A stretch of DNA of 64,000 nt, from positions 2,705,712-2,769,711 of the forward strand of contig NZ_CP036268.1 of NCBI RefSeq assembly GCF_007744515.1, in the 5' to 3' direction. The DNA is from Stratiformator vulcanicus (GTDB lineage Bacteria; Planctomycetota; Planctomycetia; Planctomycetales; Planctomycetaceae). The notes beneath the pieces are model-generated. The model was not told the origin of the DNA. It did not search any database and saw only the letters and a program-made list of their open reading frames with translations. Of this stretch, positions 44,419-53,299 are shown piece after piece; the stretch's first letter is position 1, and every line of letters starts with the position of its first letter. The position numbers and the translations under genes are program-made.

Positions 44419-46893
44419 ATGGCTCTTAACCGCTGTCCCGCATGCAAGGCATCAGTTCTCGACGACGATGCGACGCAGTGCCCGTTTTGCGGTGCTTCGA
44501 TGTCGGCATCGGCTGGTGGCACGACCTCCGGTAAGACGACTGCCGCGGCCTCGAAACCGCAACGGGCGCCGGCATCGCAGAAGAAAACAGCCAAAGCGGA
44601 TGACCCGTTTGGGTCTGAACTCGATCCGGACAAAGCGGCGTCCTCAGCGATCGCCTTGGCTCCCAAGCCGATGAAGGGCCGGCGACATGAGGTCGTTTGC
44701 CCAATGTGCGAGACGGTCGGTTTCGCTCCATCAAAGGCGAGCGGAAGCAACGTCAAGTGCCGCAATTCCGACTGCATGGTTCCTGTTTTCAAAGCGCCGC
44801 GTTTTGCGATCGAGCCGGAACCGGAACCCGAATCGAAGTCTTCCGGATCTGGAATCACGTTCATTGTCGGAAGTGCAGTATTGCTACTGGCAGTGCTCGG
44901 CGGCGCCGGTTGGTTCGTATTCGGTTCCGGCTCCAATAAGACGAACCTCGGCGATGTGCCACCAAACGTGCAGCCGGTTCCGCCGCTAACGACGGACGGC
45001 ATTAATAAAACGAACGGCGAAGTCAGCGAGAACCCAGAGACAAACGGAACTGGTGAGCCGACAAAGACGCCGGCGCAGATTCGAGAGGAGATTCTCGAAA
45101 GAACGCTGGCCCGCATTCCGGGAATTGCCAGGGACACATCTCAGAATCTTCGCAAGCAGGATCGTCGACGCGATGCAGCCCTCGCCTTTGCCGCCGCAAG
45201 CCGAGCCGATGGGGTGATGAATCAAATCGAAGCCTTGCGGGCGCTGACGCCTCCAATTCCGTATTTCGAGATTTCTCCGCTCGTCGCGTCTGCCTGGTCC
45301 AATCTGGAAGCCGGAGATCGCGATGCCGCATTGCCGCTCTTCACAAAGGCCGCCGAGCTTTCGGACGAAATTCCGCAGCGGGGGCCGAACGCCCTCGATG
45401 CGGGGATCGACCTTGCTGCGCTGGCAATTGCTTTGTCTCAGGATGATGTTGCCCGTAAGGCGCTCGAGAGCGTCCGCGATACGGCTTCTGGCGAACAAGC
45501 ACGCTACGTCGCAGATCGAGCCGAAGTCCTGTTTGACGGACGCTTCGACAAATCGAATCGCGTTGCGTCAGTCTGGCGAATGCCGGGTCCTGCTTATGGG
45601 TCAGTGGCCTATCGACTTGCCGGACACGGTGATACTGCCGCCGCTTACACATGGGCCGCGACGATTACCGATCCCGACGGCAAAATCGGCGCGATGTCTG
45701 CACTGGCGGAAGTGACAGCCTGTCCCTCCGACTCCGCGAACGATGTCGACCGACCGCAACTGTCGGACTTGACCACGTTGCTCGCCGACGCGAGTCCGGG
45801 AGTGCGCGCCTTCGTCCTGTCCCGGGCCGGACGTGTTGCGATCGCGACGGGAGCAAATTCGAATGTCGCGGAATTGGTCGCGGCCGCCCGCACAGCGGCC
45901 GATGACATCCCCGATGCGGACGCGCCGCAGGAACCGACCCTTCGCAGCTTGACCGCAGCGGCCCCTCCAAATCCTGAAGTGTATTTTCTGCGTGCGGCCG
46001 CTCTTGCAGAACTCGCGAAAGCCGAAGCCGATGCAGGCGATTCGACGCGGGCTGAGGCGGCTCTTGATCGGTTGTTCGCGCAATTGCGCGGCTCGACGCC
46101 CGCTCCGACAGTCCTCGCTGATTTCACGGATCGCCTCGAATCTGTCGGCACATTGGGTATGCGGTCACAACTGGCCTCCGAACTCAATATTTCTTCCGAC
46201 ACCGAAGCCCGTAACGCCGTCAACGATTTCCGGCGCAACCTGCGAACGGCGACAGAATACGCCAAGCAGCGAAGTACCCTCGCCGTAGACTTTCTGGCAG
46301 AGTTCGCGGAACAGAAAAACGCCGACTTCGCCCAGAAGTATTTGGTCGAGATGGCTTCGTCCGATGAACTCGGCGTGCAGGAACCGCTCTCGCGAGTCGA
46401 AGCGGGGTGGACCGCGGCGTCGCTTGCCGAGACTTGGGGGATGCCAGATATCGCTGCGGCAACTCGGCCGAATGCCCAAAAGCTGCCACGGCCTTGGGAA
46501 TTAGATGTCAGTGAGAAATCCGCTGAAGCAATGGCTGAACAGCAGTGGCGGCGGGCGGCCGAAGTCATCAACAAATCGGATGATGCGGTTGAAGACGGTT
46601 CGCGATGGCGCCTGGCCGCCGCGACAGCATTTGAGATCTACGAGCAAGCCGGGCTGAACGCGGCCCTCGACTTCACCCTGACCATCGAACGGGCGCACAT
46701 TCGGGAGGCCGTCCTCGTCCCCCTTTGCACTCATATCGTCAAACGGGAGGGGCCCGCCGCGTTGGAGAGTGAGTCGCAGACGCGACGCGTACTCCCGACA
46801 GACCGGATCGCGATGTGTTTGGGAATCGTGCGCGGCATTTCTGAATCAAATCAAAAGGACACTCCGGAAAATCCCGATGCGGAATCCGCCTGA
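44419..46893 (+). CDS. Large single-pass protein with two zinc ribbons
   Basis: The 824-residue protein begins with a zinc ribbon (CPAC near residue 6, CPFC near 21), an Ala/Lys-rich linker, a second Cys cluster (CPMC near 95, then CRNSDC) and an acidic stretch. A transmembrane helix follows (about 150-173, ITFIVGSAVLLLAVLGGAGWFVFG). The remaining 640 residues, presumably periplasmic, are helical and Ala-rich, with TPR-like spacing (ALAFAAASRAD, AALPLFTKAAELSDE, YFLRAAALAELAKAEADAGDSTRAEAAL). This fits a membrane scaffold with cytosolic metal-binding heads. No enzyme motif was seen. I know of no assigned function. Confidence 0.8.
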   Translation: MALNRCPACKASVLDDDATQCPFCGASMSASAGGTTSGKTTAAASKPQRAPASQKKTAKADDPFGSELDPDKAASSAIALAPKPMKGRRHEVVCPMCETVGFAPSKASGSNVKCRNSDCMVPVFKAPRFAIEPEPEPESKSSGSGITFIVGSAVLLLAVLGGAGWFVFGSGSNKTNLGDVPPNVQPVPPLTTDGINKTNGEVSENPETNGTGEPTKTPAQIREEILERTLARIPGIARDTSQNLRKQDRRRDAALAFAAASRADGVMNQIEALRALTPPIPYFEISPLVASAWSNLEAGDRDAALPLFTKAAELSDEIPQRGPNALDAGIDLAALAIALSQDDVARKALESVRDTASGEQARYVADRAEVLFDGRFDKSNRVASVWRMPGPAYGSVAYRLAGHGDTAAAYTWAATITDPDGKIGAMSALAEVTACPSDSANDVDRPQLSDLTTLLADASPGVRAFVLSRAGRVAIATGANSNVAELVAAARTAADDIPDADAPQEPTLRSLTAAAPPNPEVYFLRAAALAELAKAEADAGDSTRAEAALDRLFAQLRGSTPAPTVLADFTDRLESVGTLGMRSQLASELNISSDTEARNAVNDFRRNLRTATEYAKQRSTLAVDFLAEFAEQKNADFAQKYLVEMASSDELGVQEPLSRVEAGWTAASLAETWGMPDIAAATRPNAQKLPRPWELDVSEKSAEAMAEQQWRRAAEVINKSDDAVEDGSRWRLAAATAFEIYEQAGLNAALDFTLTIERAHIREAVLVPLCTHIVKREGPAALESESQTRRVLPTDRIAMCLGIVRGISESNQKDTPENPDAESA

Positions 46894-47107
46894 TCGCTCT
46901 GACTCGAACGGATATTGCGATTCGGCATATTGAAGTCGGAAATTTCGCCGCTTTTCAGCGGTTGCCGCTGTGGTGTAGCATCTTGAGTTGTCGAATCGAT
47001 GTGCCGAAGAGATCGCTCCCGACTGTAGCGACCGAACTGATCGTTCATCGGTTGACCCTCACCTAAAACTCTGTTGTCTCGCCTGTCGAGCAGCCGGAAA
47101 GCCTTTG

Positions 47108-48844
47108 ATGCAGAGTCTCGAATCCTACGGTGCTTACGGCCGGTACTTTCGGCGCCCCGAACGACTCATTGGGCAAATCATTGCAATCGCCGCAGCGGTT
47201 TTGGCCGTAGGCTCAGCCGTCGCTGCGCCGCCCCAAATCGAATTGTCGATCGCCGATACTGATCGAGCCGGACGTTACGCGCGGCACCTTGCCGAGTTGG
47301 GGGCCGAAATTGATCGGCCACAAGGCGAAGTGCTGCAGCAGTTCATCGACATTTTCCTGATCGGCGTCGATACCGCTAAGCCGGCCCGAGCGGATCTCAT
47401 TACCGATGAAGCGCCGACACGCTATCGCCTGCATGTGCCGGTGAAGGACATCAGAGATTTTCGAACTCAGAATTTGAAACCGGTCGGCATTCCGTCAAGC
47501 CAGTCTTTTAGGGACCGCGAGTTGTTTAAGCTTGGCGGGCGTCGCGGAGCCGCATTCGACGGCTGGATGCGCTACGGAAACCCCGCGGGGGGGGAATACG
47601 CGTTTATCGCCGAAAAGCAAGACGAGGTCCCGGCGACTTTGGCAGACCCCAGTGACGAAATCCGCAAAAAGCTAAACGGCCAATACGATGCGGTCTTCTC
47701 TCTGACGAACGATCCGACCGAAGAAGGATTGGAGCAAGCTGTTCAAGAGCGGCTCGGGCGCTATCTGGCCGAACGCGATGAAGCGATCGAGGCGTTAAAG
47801 CCCGCGAAAGGCGAGACGCCCGAAGAGTTTGAGTATCGAAAAATGCTGGCGAGCCATCAGTTTGATGACTACGCCATGCTGTACGCCGAATCCAAACTCT
47901 TGGAAGCCTTCTCGAAACTTGATATCGAGAACAATTCGGCTCGGGTCGACGCATCGCTCGAAGCCCTGCCATCGACGCGATTGGAAGGCATGATGAGGCT
48001 GTTGGGGCAATCGGCCTCGCGGTTCGCCGCCGTTCCGCTCGGGTCGAATCCGGTGCTCAGCGGCCGAGTGAACATCAAGCTCGATCAGTACCGCACCGAT
48101 CAGTTTCTAGCGCAACTGCGAGCGTGGCGCGCCGCAACGATTTCCGGAATCAAAGCCGATCAAGATCGAACGGCGGAAGAGAAAACGTCGGGCGAGGATG
48201 CCGTCAGCCGACTGGTCGACTCGATGCGGAAGGTCGTGGTCGCGGGCTCTCTCGATGGCTTCCTCGAAATCGCTGACAGTACCGCCGGTCGCCAAACCTT
48301 CGGGGGAATTCATGTTCCGAACGGAGAGGATTTCTTTGAAGCGCTCAAGGCATTTGAGAACACGAAATCGATTTCGAAACTGGAACTGAATGTCGACAAA
48401 ATCGGCGAGCTTGACGTTCATCGGGTTGGTGTCAGCGAAGGCATGTTCTCCGACTTAGTGACCTTGGCCGGCACTTCCGAAATGTTAGTGGCGATTGCCC
48501 CTGACACTTTATGGATGGCCGCCGGGCCTGATGCCCGCAATACGCTGGAACAGACGATCAATCAGCTCGACGGTGAAGCGGCGATCGCAGACGAACTCGT
48601 GTTTCGACTCGACGCCAAGCTCGCCACAATCGCCGATGCCGTCATCAACCAACTTCCCGAAACAGACGACCCGGCGATCCGACAGATGATCAAAGCCGCG
48701 CTGGCGACCGGCAATGATTCGCTCTTTCTCAACTTCAGCGTCGAGGACGCGAAAATGACCGGCGAAATGGAAATAAAGAGCGGCATCCTCGGATTCATCG
48801 GTCGCTATATCGCCCGCTTTTCGCGAGAGAATCTCGACGGCTGA
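47108..48844 (+). CDS. Exported protein of unknown function
   Basis: The 578-residue protein has an N-terminal hydrophobic segment after a short basic region (LIGQIIAIAAAVLAVGSAVAA), a likely signal peptide or anchor. The rest is soluble, mixed alpha/beta, rich in Asp and Glu, without cysteines or recognisable catalytic motifs. ATG 47108 is used; an earlier frame start (TTG 46988) gives 40 residues that do not look like a real N-terminus. It follows the zinc-ribbon scaffold gene by about 210 bases on the same strand and might work with it, but this is only positional. Confidence 0.75.
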   Translation: MQSLESYGAYGRYFRRPERLIGQIIAIAAAVLAVGSAVAAPPQIELSIADTDRAGRYARHLAELGAEIDRPQGEVLQQFIDIFLIGVDTAKPARADLITDEAPTRYRLHVPVKDIRDFRTQNLKPVGIPSSQSFRDRELFKLGGRRGAAFDGWMRYGNPAGGEYAFIAEKQDEVPATLADPSDEIRKKLNGQYDAVFSLTNDPTEEGLEQAVQERLGRYLAERDEAIEALKPAKGETPEEFEYRKMLASHQFDDYAMLYAESKLLEAFSKLDIENNSARVDASLEALPSTRLEGMMRLLGQSASRFAAVPLGSNPVLSGRVNIKLDQYRTDQFLAQLRAWRAATISGIKADQDRTAEEKTSGEDAVSRLVDSMRKVVVAGSLDGFLEIADSTAGRQTFGGIHVPNGEDFFEALKAFENTKSISKLELNVDKIGELDVHRVGVSEGMFSDLVTLAGTSEMLVAIAPDTLWMAAGPDARNTLEQTINQLDGEAAIADELVFRLDAKLATIADAVINQLPETDDPAIRQMIKAALATGNDSLFLNFSVEDAKMTGEMEIKSGILGFIGRYIARFSRENLDG

Positions 48845-49001
48845 CCATCGCAAACGCCTCTGCGTCCAAACAACTTGCGCAGAAGGCTCGACGCAAGCAG
48901 AACAGTCTCACGGAATCGATGCGTTTACGCTGCTGCAAGCATCGAGAGCGGATAACTCAGGCGTGTGGCTGAAGCCGTCGACTCTGTCGGCTACATGCGC
49001 T

Positions 49002-50120
49002 CTAAGTCCCCACAACGCGGAGTTCCGGCGCCGGACGGGTCGGCGTCTCATTACGATGCCACAATTGCGATGCCGCGCGACCGATCCGAAGAAACTGAGC
49101 CTTCGTGCTGTACTTCGCAAAGCAGACCCGCTGCGACAGCGGCAGTCGCTCCAGCGCCCAGCCATCCAGAGGATGGTCGTCACTCTCCGACCAAGTCACG
49201 TCACGGTCGCCTCGTCGACCGCCGTCGACGAGCAATTCCTGGACAAGCTTTGACGCGACGGTCGTTCGATCATGATCGGTAACCGCACCATAGATGGAGA
49301 CCACACGGTCGCCGACGACCGCATTAATCATCGAAGCAACGGGTAGCGAATCGCGGTATAGCAGACAGATATCGGCCCGGCCGTCTGCCGACAACGATTG
49401 GGTGATTTCCTTCAGGAAGTCTCGGCGTGTCTGACTCACCCGCGGTCCGCCCGAAATATGAAAGGCTTCTTCGAGCAGGGTCTCGATGTCATCTGCGCTA
49501 CCGGGGCAAGTCGGCCCGCTGCGATGGCGCACGAACTCGTAGCGATTGTCGTGACCGACGTTGTGCTGGCTGCGATAGAGGGACAGACGTGTTGTCGCGT
49601 CGGTCTCGGCGAGAAAGTCTGGCCAGCGGGCAACGATTTCAAAGCGTCCCAGCGAACCGACCGCCTGCGTTGCCGGTCGCCACCCCGCGAATCGCATCGC
49701 GGTATGAACTCGATTTCCGCTCAGGCCGTCGAGCGTTCTTTCGGTGATCTCGATCACGTCCCAGTCGGCACGTCGGTGCCGCAGATACGTCATTGCCGAT
49801 CCGAGCGTGGCTGACCGATTCTTGCCGACCACGCCGCAGAGGCCTAAACCCGGTTCATCCGGCAATCCGAGGATTCGCGGGGAGCCGTCGCGGAATGAAC
49901 CCCGCTTGAGAACGAGCGGTAATATACCGAGAACGTCGCCCGCAGCCTTCGCCACAATGATGCGAGGTTCGATAAATGACGGGCTTGTCCGGCAATAAGC
50001 GCGATACCAATCGAGCGTCTGCGCTACAGTCGGCTCGGCCGATTCTACCCACAAGCGCGACCAGTCGTCGGCCAATGAGTCGAGTTCGGAAAGTGATCGA
50101 ATTTCGGTGACAGAAAGCAT
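49002..50120 (-). CDS. GNAT-like acyltransferase (CelD/BcsL or FemAB-related)
   Basis: The 372-residue protein resembles the acetyltransferase family found in cellulose and exopolysaccharide loci. The start is VTEIRSLSELDSLADDWSRLW, followed by PTVAQTLDWYRAYCRT, then GILPLVLKRG. In the second half comes RADICLLYRDSLPVASMINAVVGDRVVSIYGAVTDHDRTTVASKLVQELL, the GNAT-like core with a long-chain acyl or aminoacyl acceptor role in relatives. The true substrate is unknown. The final 40 residues are polar and probably flexible. It is convergent with the exported-protein gene ending at 48844. Confidence 0.75.
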   Translation of the reverse strand: MLSVTEIRSLSELDSLADDWSRLWVESAEPTVAQTLDWYRAYCRTSPSFIEPRIIVAKAAGDVLGILPLVLKRGSFRDGSPRILGLPDEPGLGLCGVVGKNRSATLGSAMTYLRHRRADWDVIEITERTLDGLSGNRVHTAMRFAGWRPATQAVGSLGRFEIVARWPDFLAETDATTRLSLYRSQHNVGHDNRYEFVRHRSGPTCPGSADDIETLLEEAFHISGGPRVSQTRRDFLKEITQSLSADGRADICLLYRDSLPVASMINAVVGDRVVSIYGAVTDHDRTTVASKLVQELLVDGGRRGDRDVTWSESDDHPLDGWALERLPLSQRVCFAKYSTKAQFLRIGRAASQLWHRNETPTRPAPELRVVGT

Positions 50121-50330
50121 GTCGCACCTGCGAGTGGGTCAGACCTCAATGGCTGACTCACTTACGCAAACGTAATGCCAGCGACGCAAGGACCAAAAAA
50201 TCGGCTCCGGTGGCTGACTAATCAGCAAATCTGGCTGCAGTTTCGTTAGAACCGGAAATGTCTGGTTCGAACAAACGACCGCCCGTGTTGCCAATTCGCC
50301 GCACCGCAACATCAATGTGGCGAAAAGGAG

Positions 50331-52403
50331 TCACTTGCTACCCAGTGCTTTTTCGATTTCCGCTTTCACGTCGGAATCGGACTCGGTTTCCAGATGCTGA
50401 CGAAGTGCCTCAGTGACATCATCTCGGTCGGCAAAGATCGCGAGCGCATCGACGACACCTGCTCGGATCTTCGGTTCGGGGTGCTGCAGACCGGTCAGCA
50501 AAATCTCGACCGACTCGTCCGGCTTCGGACCGCCGTCGGTAATCTTCACCAGAGCCCACGCCGAGATCAGTTTCTCAAATTCGTCACGGCTGTTGAGGTT
50601 CTGAACGAAGACAGGCACGACTTCAGAAGCGGACTTCCCGGCCAAACCGAGCGCGTAGGCTGCCGCGTAACGAACCGAGGGGGTCGGTGATTCGAGCAAC
50701 TTGACAACAGTGGGGAGCAAGTCGGGACCGATCGCTCCAATCTTGGCGAGGGCGACAACCGCTTCGCCCTGTACGTCAGGGCTCGAGTCCGACAGCCGAG
50801 CCGCCAACGCGGACTTTGCCACAGCCGCACGCGGCCCGATTTCGCCCAGCATCCGAGCCAACTCGACTCGCACGCGTGGAACCTCGTGATCGAGTTTCGC
50901 GATGAAAAGCGGGATGGCCGAAGAAGCGACGGCTTCGTCATCAGGCTTTAGTTGCACTAACGAGTACGAAGCCGCCAAAGGCAACAAGTCCTCCGACGTG
51001 TCGTTGACGAGTTGTTTGAGAAGCGGCACGGCATCGGCATCACCAATATTGCCCAGTGCGTAAACGGCACCGGCCCGTCGTTCGTTCTTGGGATTCTTTG
51101 CGTATTCGACCAACCGTTCCACAGCCTGCGGGCCGGCTTTCTTTCCGATATCAGCGATAGCCACGAAGATTTCGGTCAGCAAATCGCCATCAGCCTCATC
51201 CAGCAAATCAAGGATTCGTGGTGTGGCAGGAGCTGCATCGGGGCCGATTTGCGACAGTGCCGACAGGGCTAACGCCCGGCTCTGCATTTGATTCAACGCC
51301 TCGGCTAGTGCGTCGACTGCAGGTTTTCCGATTGACGCGAGCGAATCGGTCGCCGCCAACGCTCTGGCCGGCTCTGAAGACATCAGATCATCGACAAGCA
51401 GAGGGACCAATGGCCCGGCTTGTGATCCGAGACGTCCGGCTGCCGTAATCGCCTCAATTTGCACCGAGTCATCGGGATCCTGCAGCAACGTCTTCAACGG
51501 TTCGACGACCTCTTCGGGCGAAACAGCAGCGAATTCTCCCATCGCACTCGCGACAGCCAACCGCACGGGGACGGCCTTGTCTTCGGTCAGCGATGCCACT
51601 TCGGGAACATAGTTTTCCGAAATTGCAGCCAGACAGCGGACCGCTGACGCACGCAACTGTGGGTTTTCCGAATTGATCAAATTCTTCAGCGGGCCGACCG
51701 CTCCGCTCGCGGCGGAACCGATTCCGGATAAGGCCTCGGTCGCGTAGATCGAAGTGATCGGGTCACTCTCAGCGATGGCTTTGGTCAGCGGCATCGCGGC
51801 CGGTTCGCCAATTCGCGAGAGTGCGTACGAGGCGTCTGCCCTCACCGTGATCTTCTGGTTGTTCAGTTCGTCGATAAGAACGTCAATGACTTCGCCGCGT
51901 TTTTCCCCATCGACACCGATCGAGACGAGGGAGTTGGCTGCCGCGAGCCGCAAATAAGCGGACTCGGCCGTTAGAAAAGATTCGAGACCCGATAGCACTT
52001 CGTCGCTCTTCTCGCCGATGCGTCCCAACGCGACGATGGAGGAGTGCTGGAGCACCGGCGAATCGGTCTTGAGCAGCGGAAGCAAATCAGGAACGGTGGA
52101 ACGAGCGGATTGCCCCATGCGACCGAGTGCGATCGCGGCTTCGTGCTGGAGGACCAAGTCCTCGCCGGAAAGGAACTTCGCTAATTTCGGCACAGCCGCT
52201 TCGGCGAACGGTCCTAACTCGCCCAGCGCGACGATTGCCGCAAGTTGGTCCTGCCGCTCTTCAGAATCCAATCCTGCAATCAACGCGCTAACGTCAGGCT
52301 CGTCGGCCTGAGCGCCATCAGGCAGTGCCGCGAACGCAACGATGGCGAGCATCCCGCCCGCCAAGAGTCGGAGGTCGGGAAAATCTGGACCAATTCGACG
52401 CAC
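50331..52403 (-). CDS. Exported HEAT-repeat protein
   Basis: The 690-residue protein has a signal peptide (LRLLAGGMLAIVAFAALPDGAQA region) and then about 16 HEAT/PBS-lyase-like repeats of roughly 37 residues. They show the regular pattern of Ala-Leu-Gly-x-Ile/Leu-Gly (for example AALGELGPFAEAAVPKLAKFL and VALGRIGEKSDEVLSGLESFL) through to the end. Such solenoids bind proteins. The lineage has many of them in the periplasm. GTG 52403 is preceded by a good GAGGTGA sequence. It is divergent from the Gly/Tyr-rich gene that starts 115 bases away. Confidence 0.88.
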   Translation of the reverse strand: MRRIGPDFPDLRLLAGGMLAIVAFAALPDGAQADEPDVSALIAGLDSEERQDQLAAIVALGELGPFAEAAVPKLAKFLSGEDLVLQHEAAIALGRMGQSARSTVPDLLPLLKTDSPVLQHSSIVALGRIGEKSDEVLSGLESFLTAESAYLRLAAANSLVSIGVDGEKRGEVIDVLIDELNNQKITVRADASYALSRIGEPAAMPLTKAIAESDPITSIYATEALSGIGSAASGAVGPLKNLINSENPQLRASAVRCLAAISENYVPEVASLTEDKAVPVRLAVASAMGEFAAVSPEEVVEPLKTLLQDPDDSVQIEAITAAGRLGSQAGPLVPLLVDDLMSSEPARALAATDSLASIGKPAVDALAEALNQMQSRALALSALSQIGPDAAPATPRILDLLDEADGDLLTEIFVAIADIGKKAGPQAVERLVEYAKNPKNERRAGAVYALGNIGDADAVPLLKQLVNDTSEDLLPLAASYSLVQLKPDDEAVASSAIPLFIAKLDHEVPRVRVELARMLGEIGPRAAVAKSALAARLSDSSPDVQGEAVVALAKIGAIGPDLLPTVVKLLESPTPSVRYAAAYALGLAGKSASEVVPVFVQNLNSRDEFEKLISAWALVKITDGGPKPDESVEILLTGLQHPEPKIRAGVVDALAIFADRDDVTEALRQHLETESDSDVKAEIEKALGSK

Positions 52404-52518
52404 ACGTCACCTCTCAGTCGATTAGGAGTGGAAACTCACCGGTTGCAGTCGTTAGTTTATAAGGAGTTGAGGCGTTCGCCAGCATCGGCGGAGGCAAATA
52501 GAGAAACAGGGGGGAATC

Positions 52519-53253
52519 GTGGGAACGCAACTGAAACTTGTCGCGCTGTCGATCGCCGCGATCGCGATGGTAACGTCTGAGACAATCGCTGAGGCTCAGG
52601 TCTTCGGTGTGACCCGTGGTTACGGCCTGCGAGGGGCCGGCCCATTCAGTCGCACCTACGGGCCGGGTGCCTACCGCGGCGGCTTTGGTTACGGCGGATA
52701 TGGGGGATACGGCATCGATCCGGTGACCGGGAGTCGCCTCGGCGCCGCCGCCATGATCCGGGCACAGGGCCAATACAACGAGTCGACCGCCAATGCGGCC
52801 TCGACACTCGAGACGGCAAGATCGAAATACATCGAGAATCAGGTTGAATGGCTAAAGGCCTATCAGGAACGAAAACGACTTGGAGAAGCGGAACGCAATC
52901 GCGAATACGACCAAGAACGAGCAGCTCGCGACCAGTGGCTGGCGAAAACTTCCGGGCAAGAATCTGAGCGGCTGACCAATTCAGAGTACAATGAGCGAAC
53001 CGGCGAACTGGACTGGCCGATCGTCTTCGACACCCCACGCTATGCGAAGGCCAAAGAGACGATCGATCAGGCGATGGTCATCGACGCCTACTCCTCAGGT
53101 GCGGAACGGGCGACGAAACAGGTCATCGATCTGGCTGAGGAGATGCTCGAAGCATTGAAGGGAGAGATTGCGGTCCTCGATCCGGACGAATACATCTCAG
53201 GCCGACGATTTCTAGAGCACCTGATCGGCGAATTGAAATCGCGACGCGGTTAA
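52519..53253 (+). CDS. Exported Gly/Tyr-rich helical protein
   Basis: The 244-residue protein has a signal peptide (LKLVALSIAAIAMVTSETIAEAQ), a Gly/Tyr-rich stretch (residues 33-72, GGFGYGGYGGYG) and a long charged helical region (about 75-150) with many Glu, Arg and Gln. Nothing catalytic is visible. It starts at GTG 52519 after an AGGGGG ribosome-binding sequence. Its neighbour oleC starts 46 bases later on the same strand. It is probably structural in the envelope; no homology can be named. Confidence 0.72.
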   Translation: MGTQLKLVALSIAAIAMVTSETIAEAQVFGVTRGYGLRGAGPFSRTYGPGAYRGGFGYGGYGGYGIDPVTGSRLGAAAMIRAQGQYNESTANAASTLETARSKYIENQVEWLKAYQERKRLGEAERNREYDQERAARDQWLAKTSGQESERLTNSEYNERTGELDWPIVFDTPRYAKAKETIDQAMVIDAYSSGAERATKQVIDLAEEMLEALKGEIAVLDPDEYISGRRFLEHLIGELKSRRG

Positions 53254-53299
53254 GAACTTCCCCGGTCAGTCGAAATCGATTTCCGCACGGATCGCGTTG

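Noticed and set aside
45645-46574. 309-codon antisense frame in the zinc-ribbon scaffold gene
   Set aside because: Ala/Ser/Arg-rich composition mirrors the sense strand; no family features.
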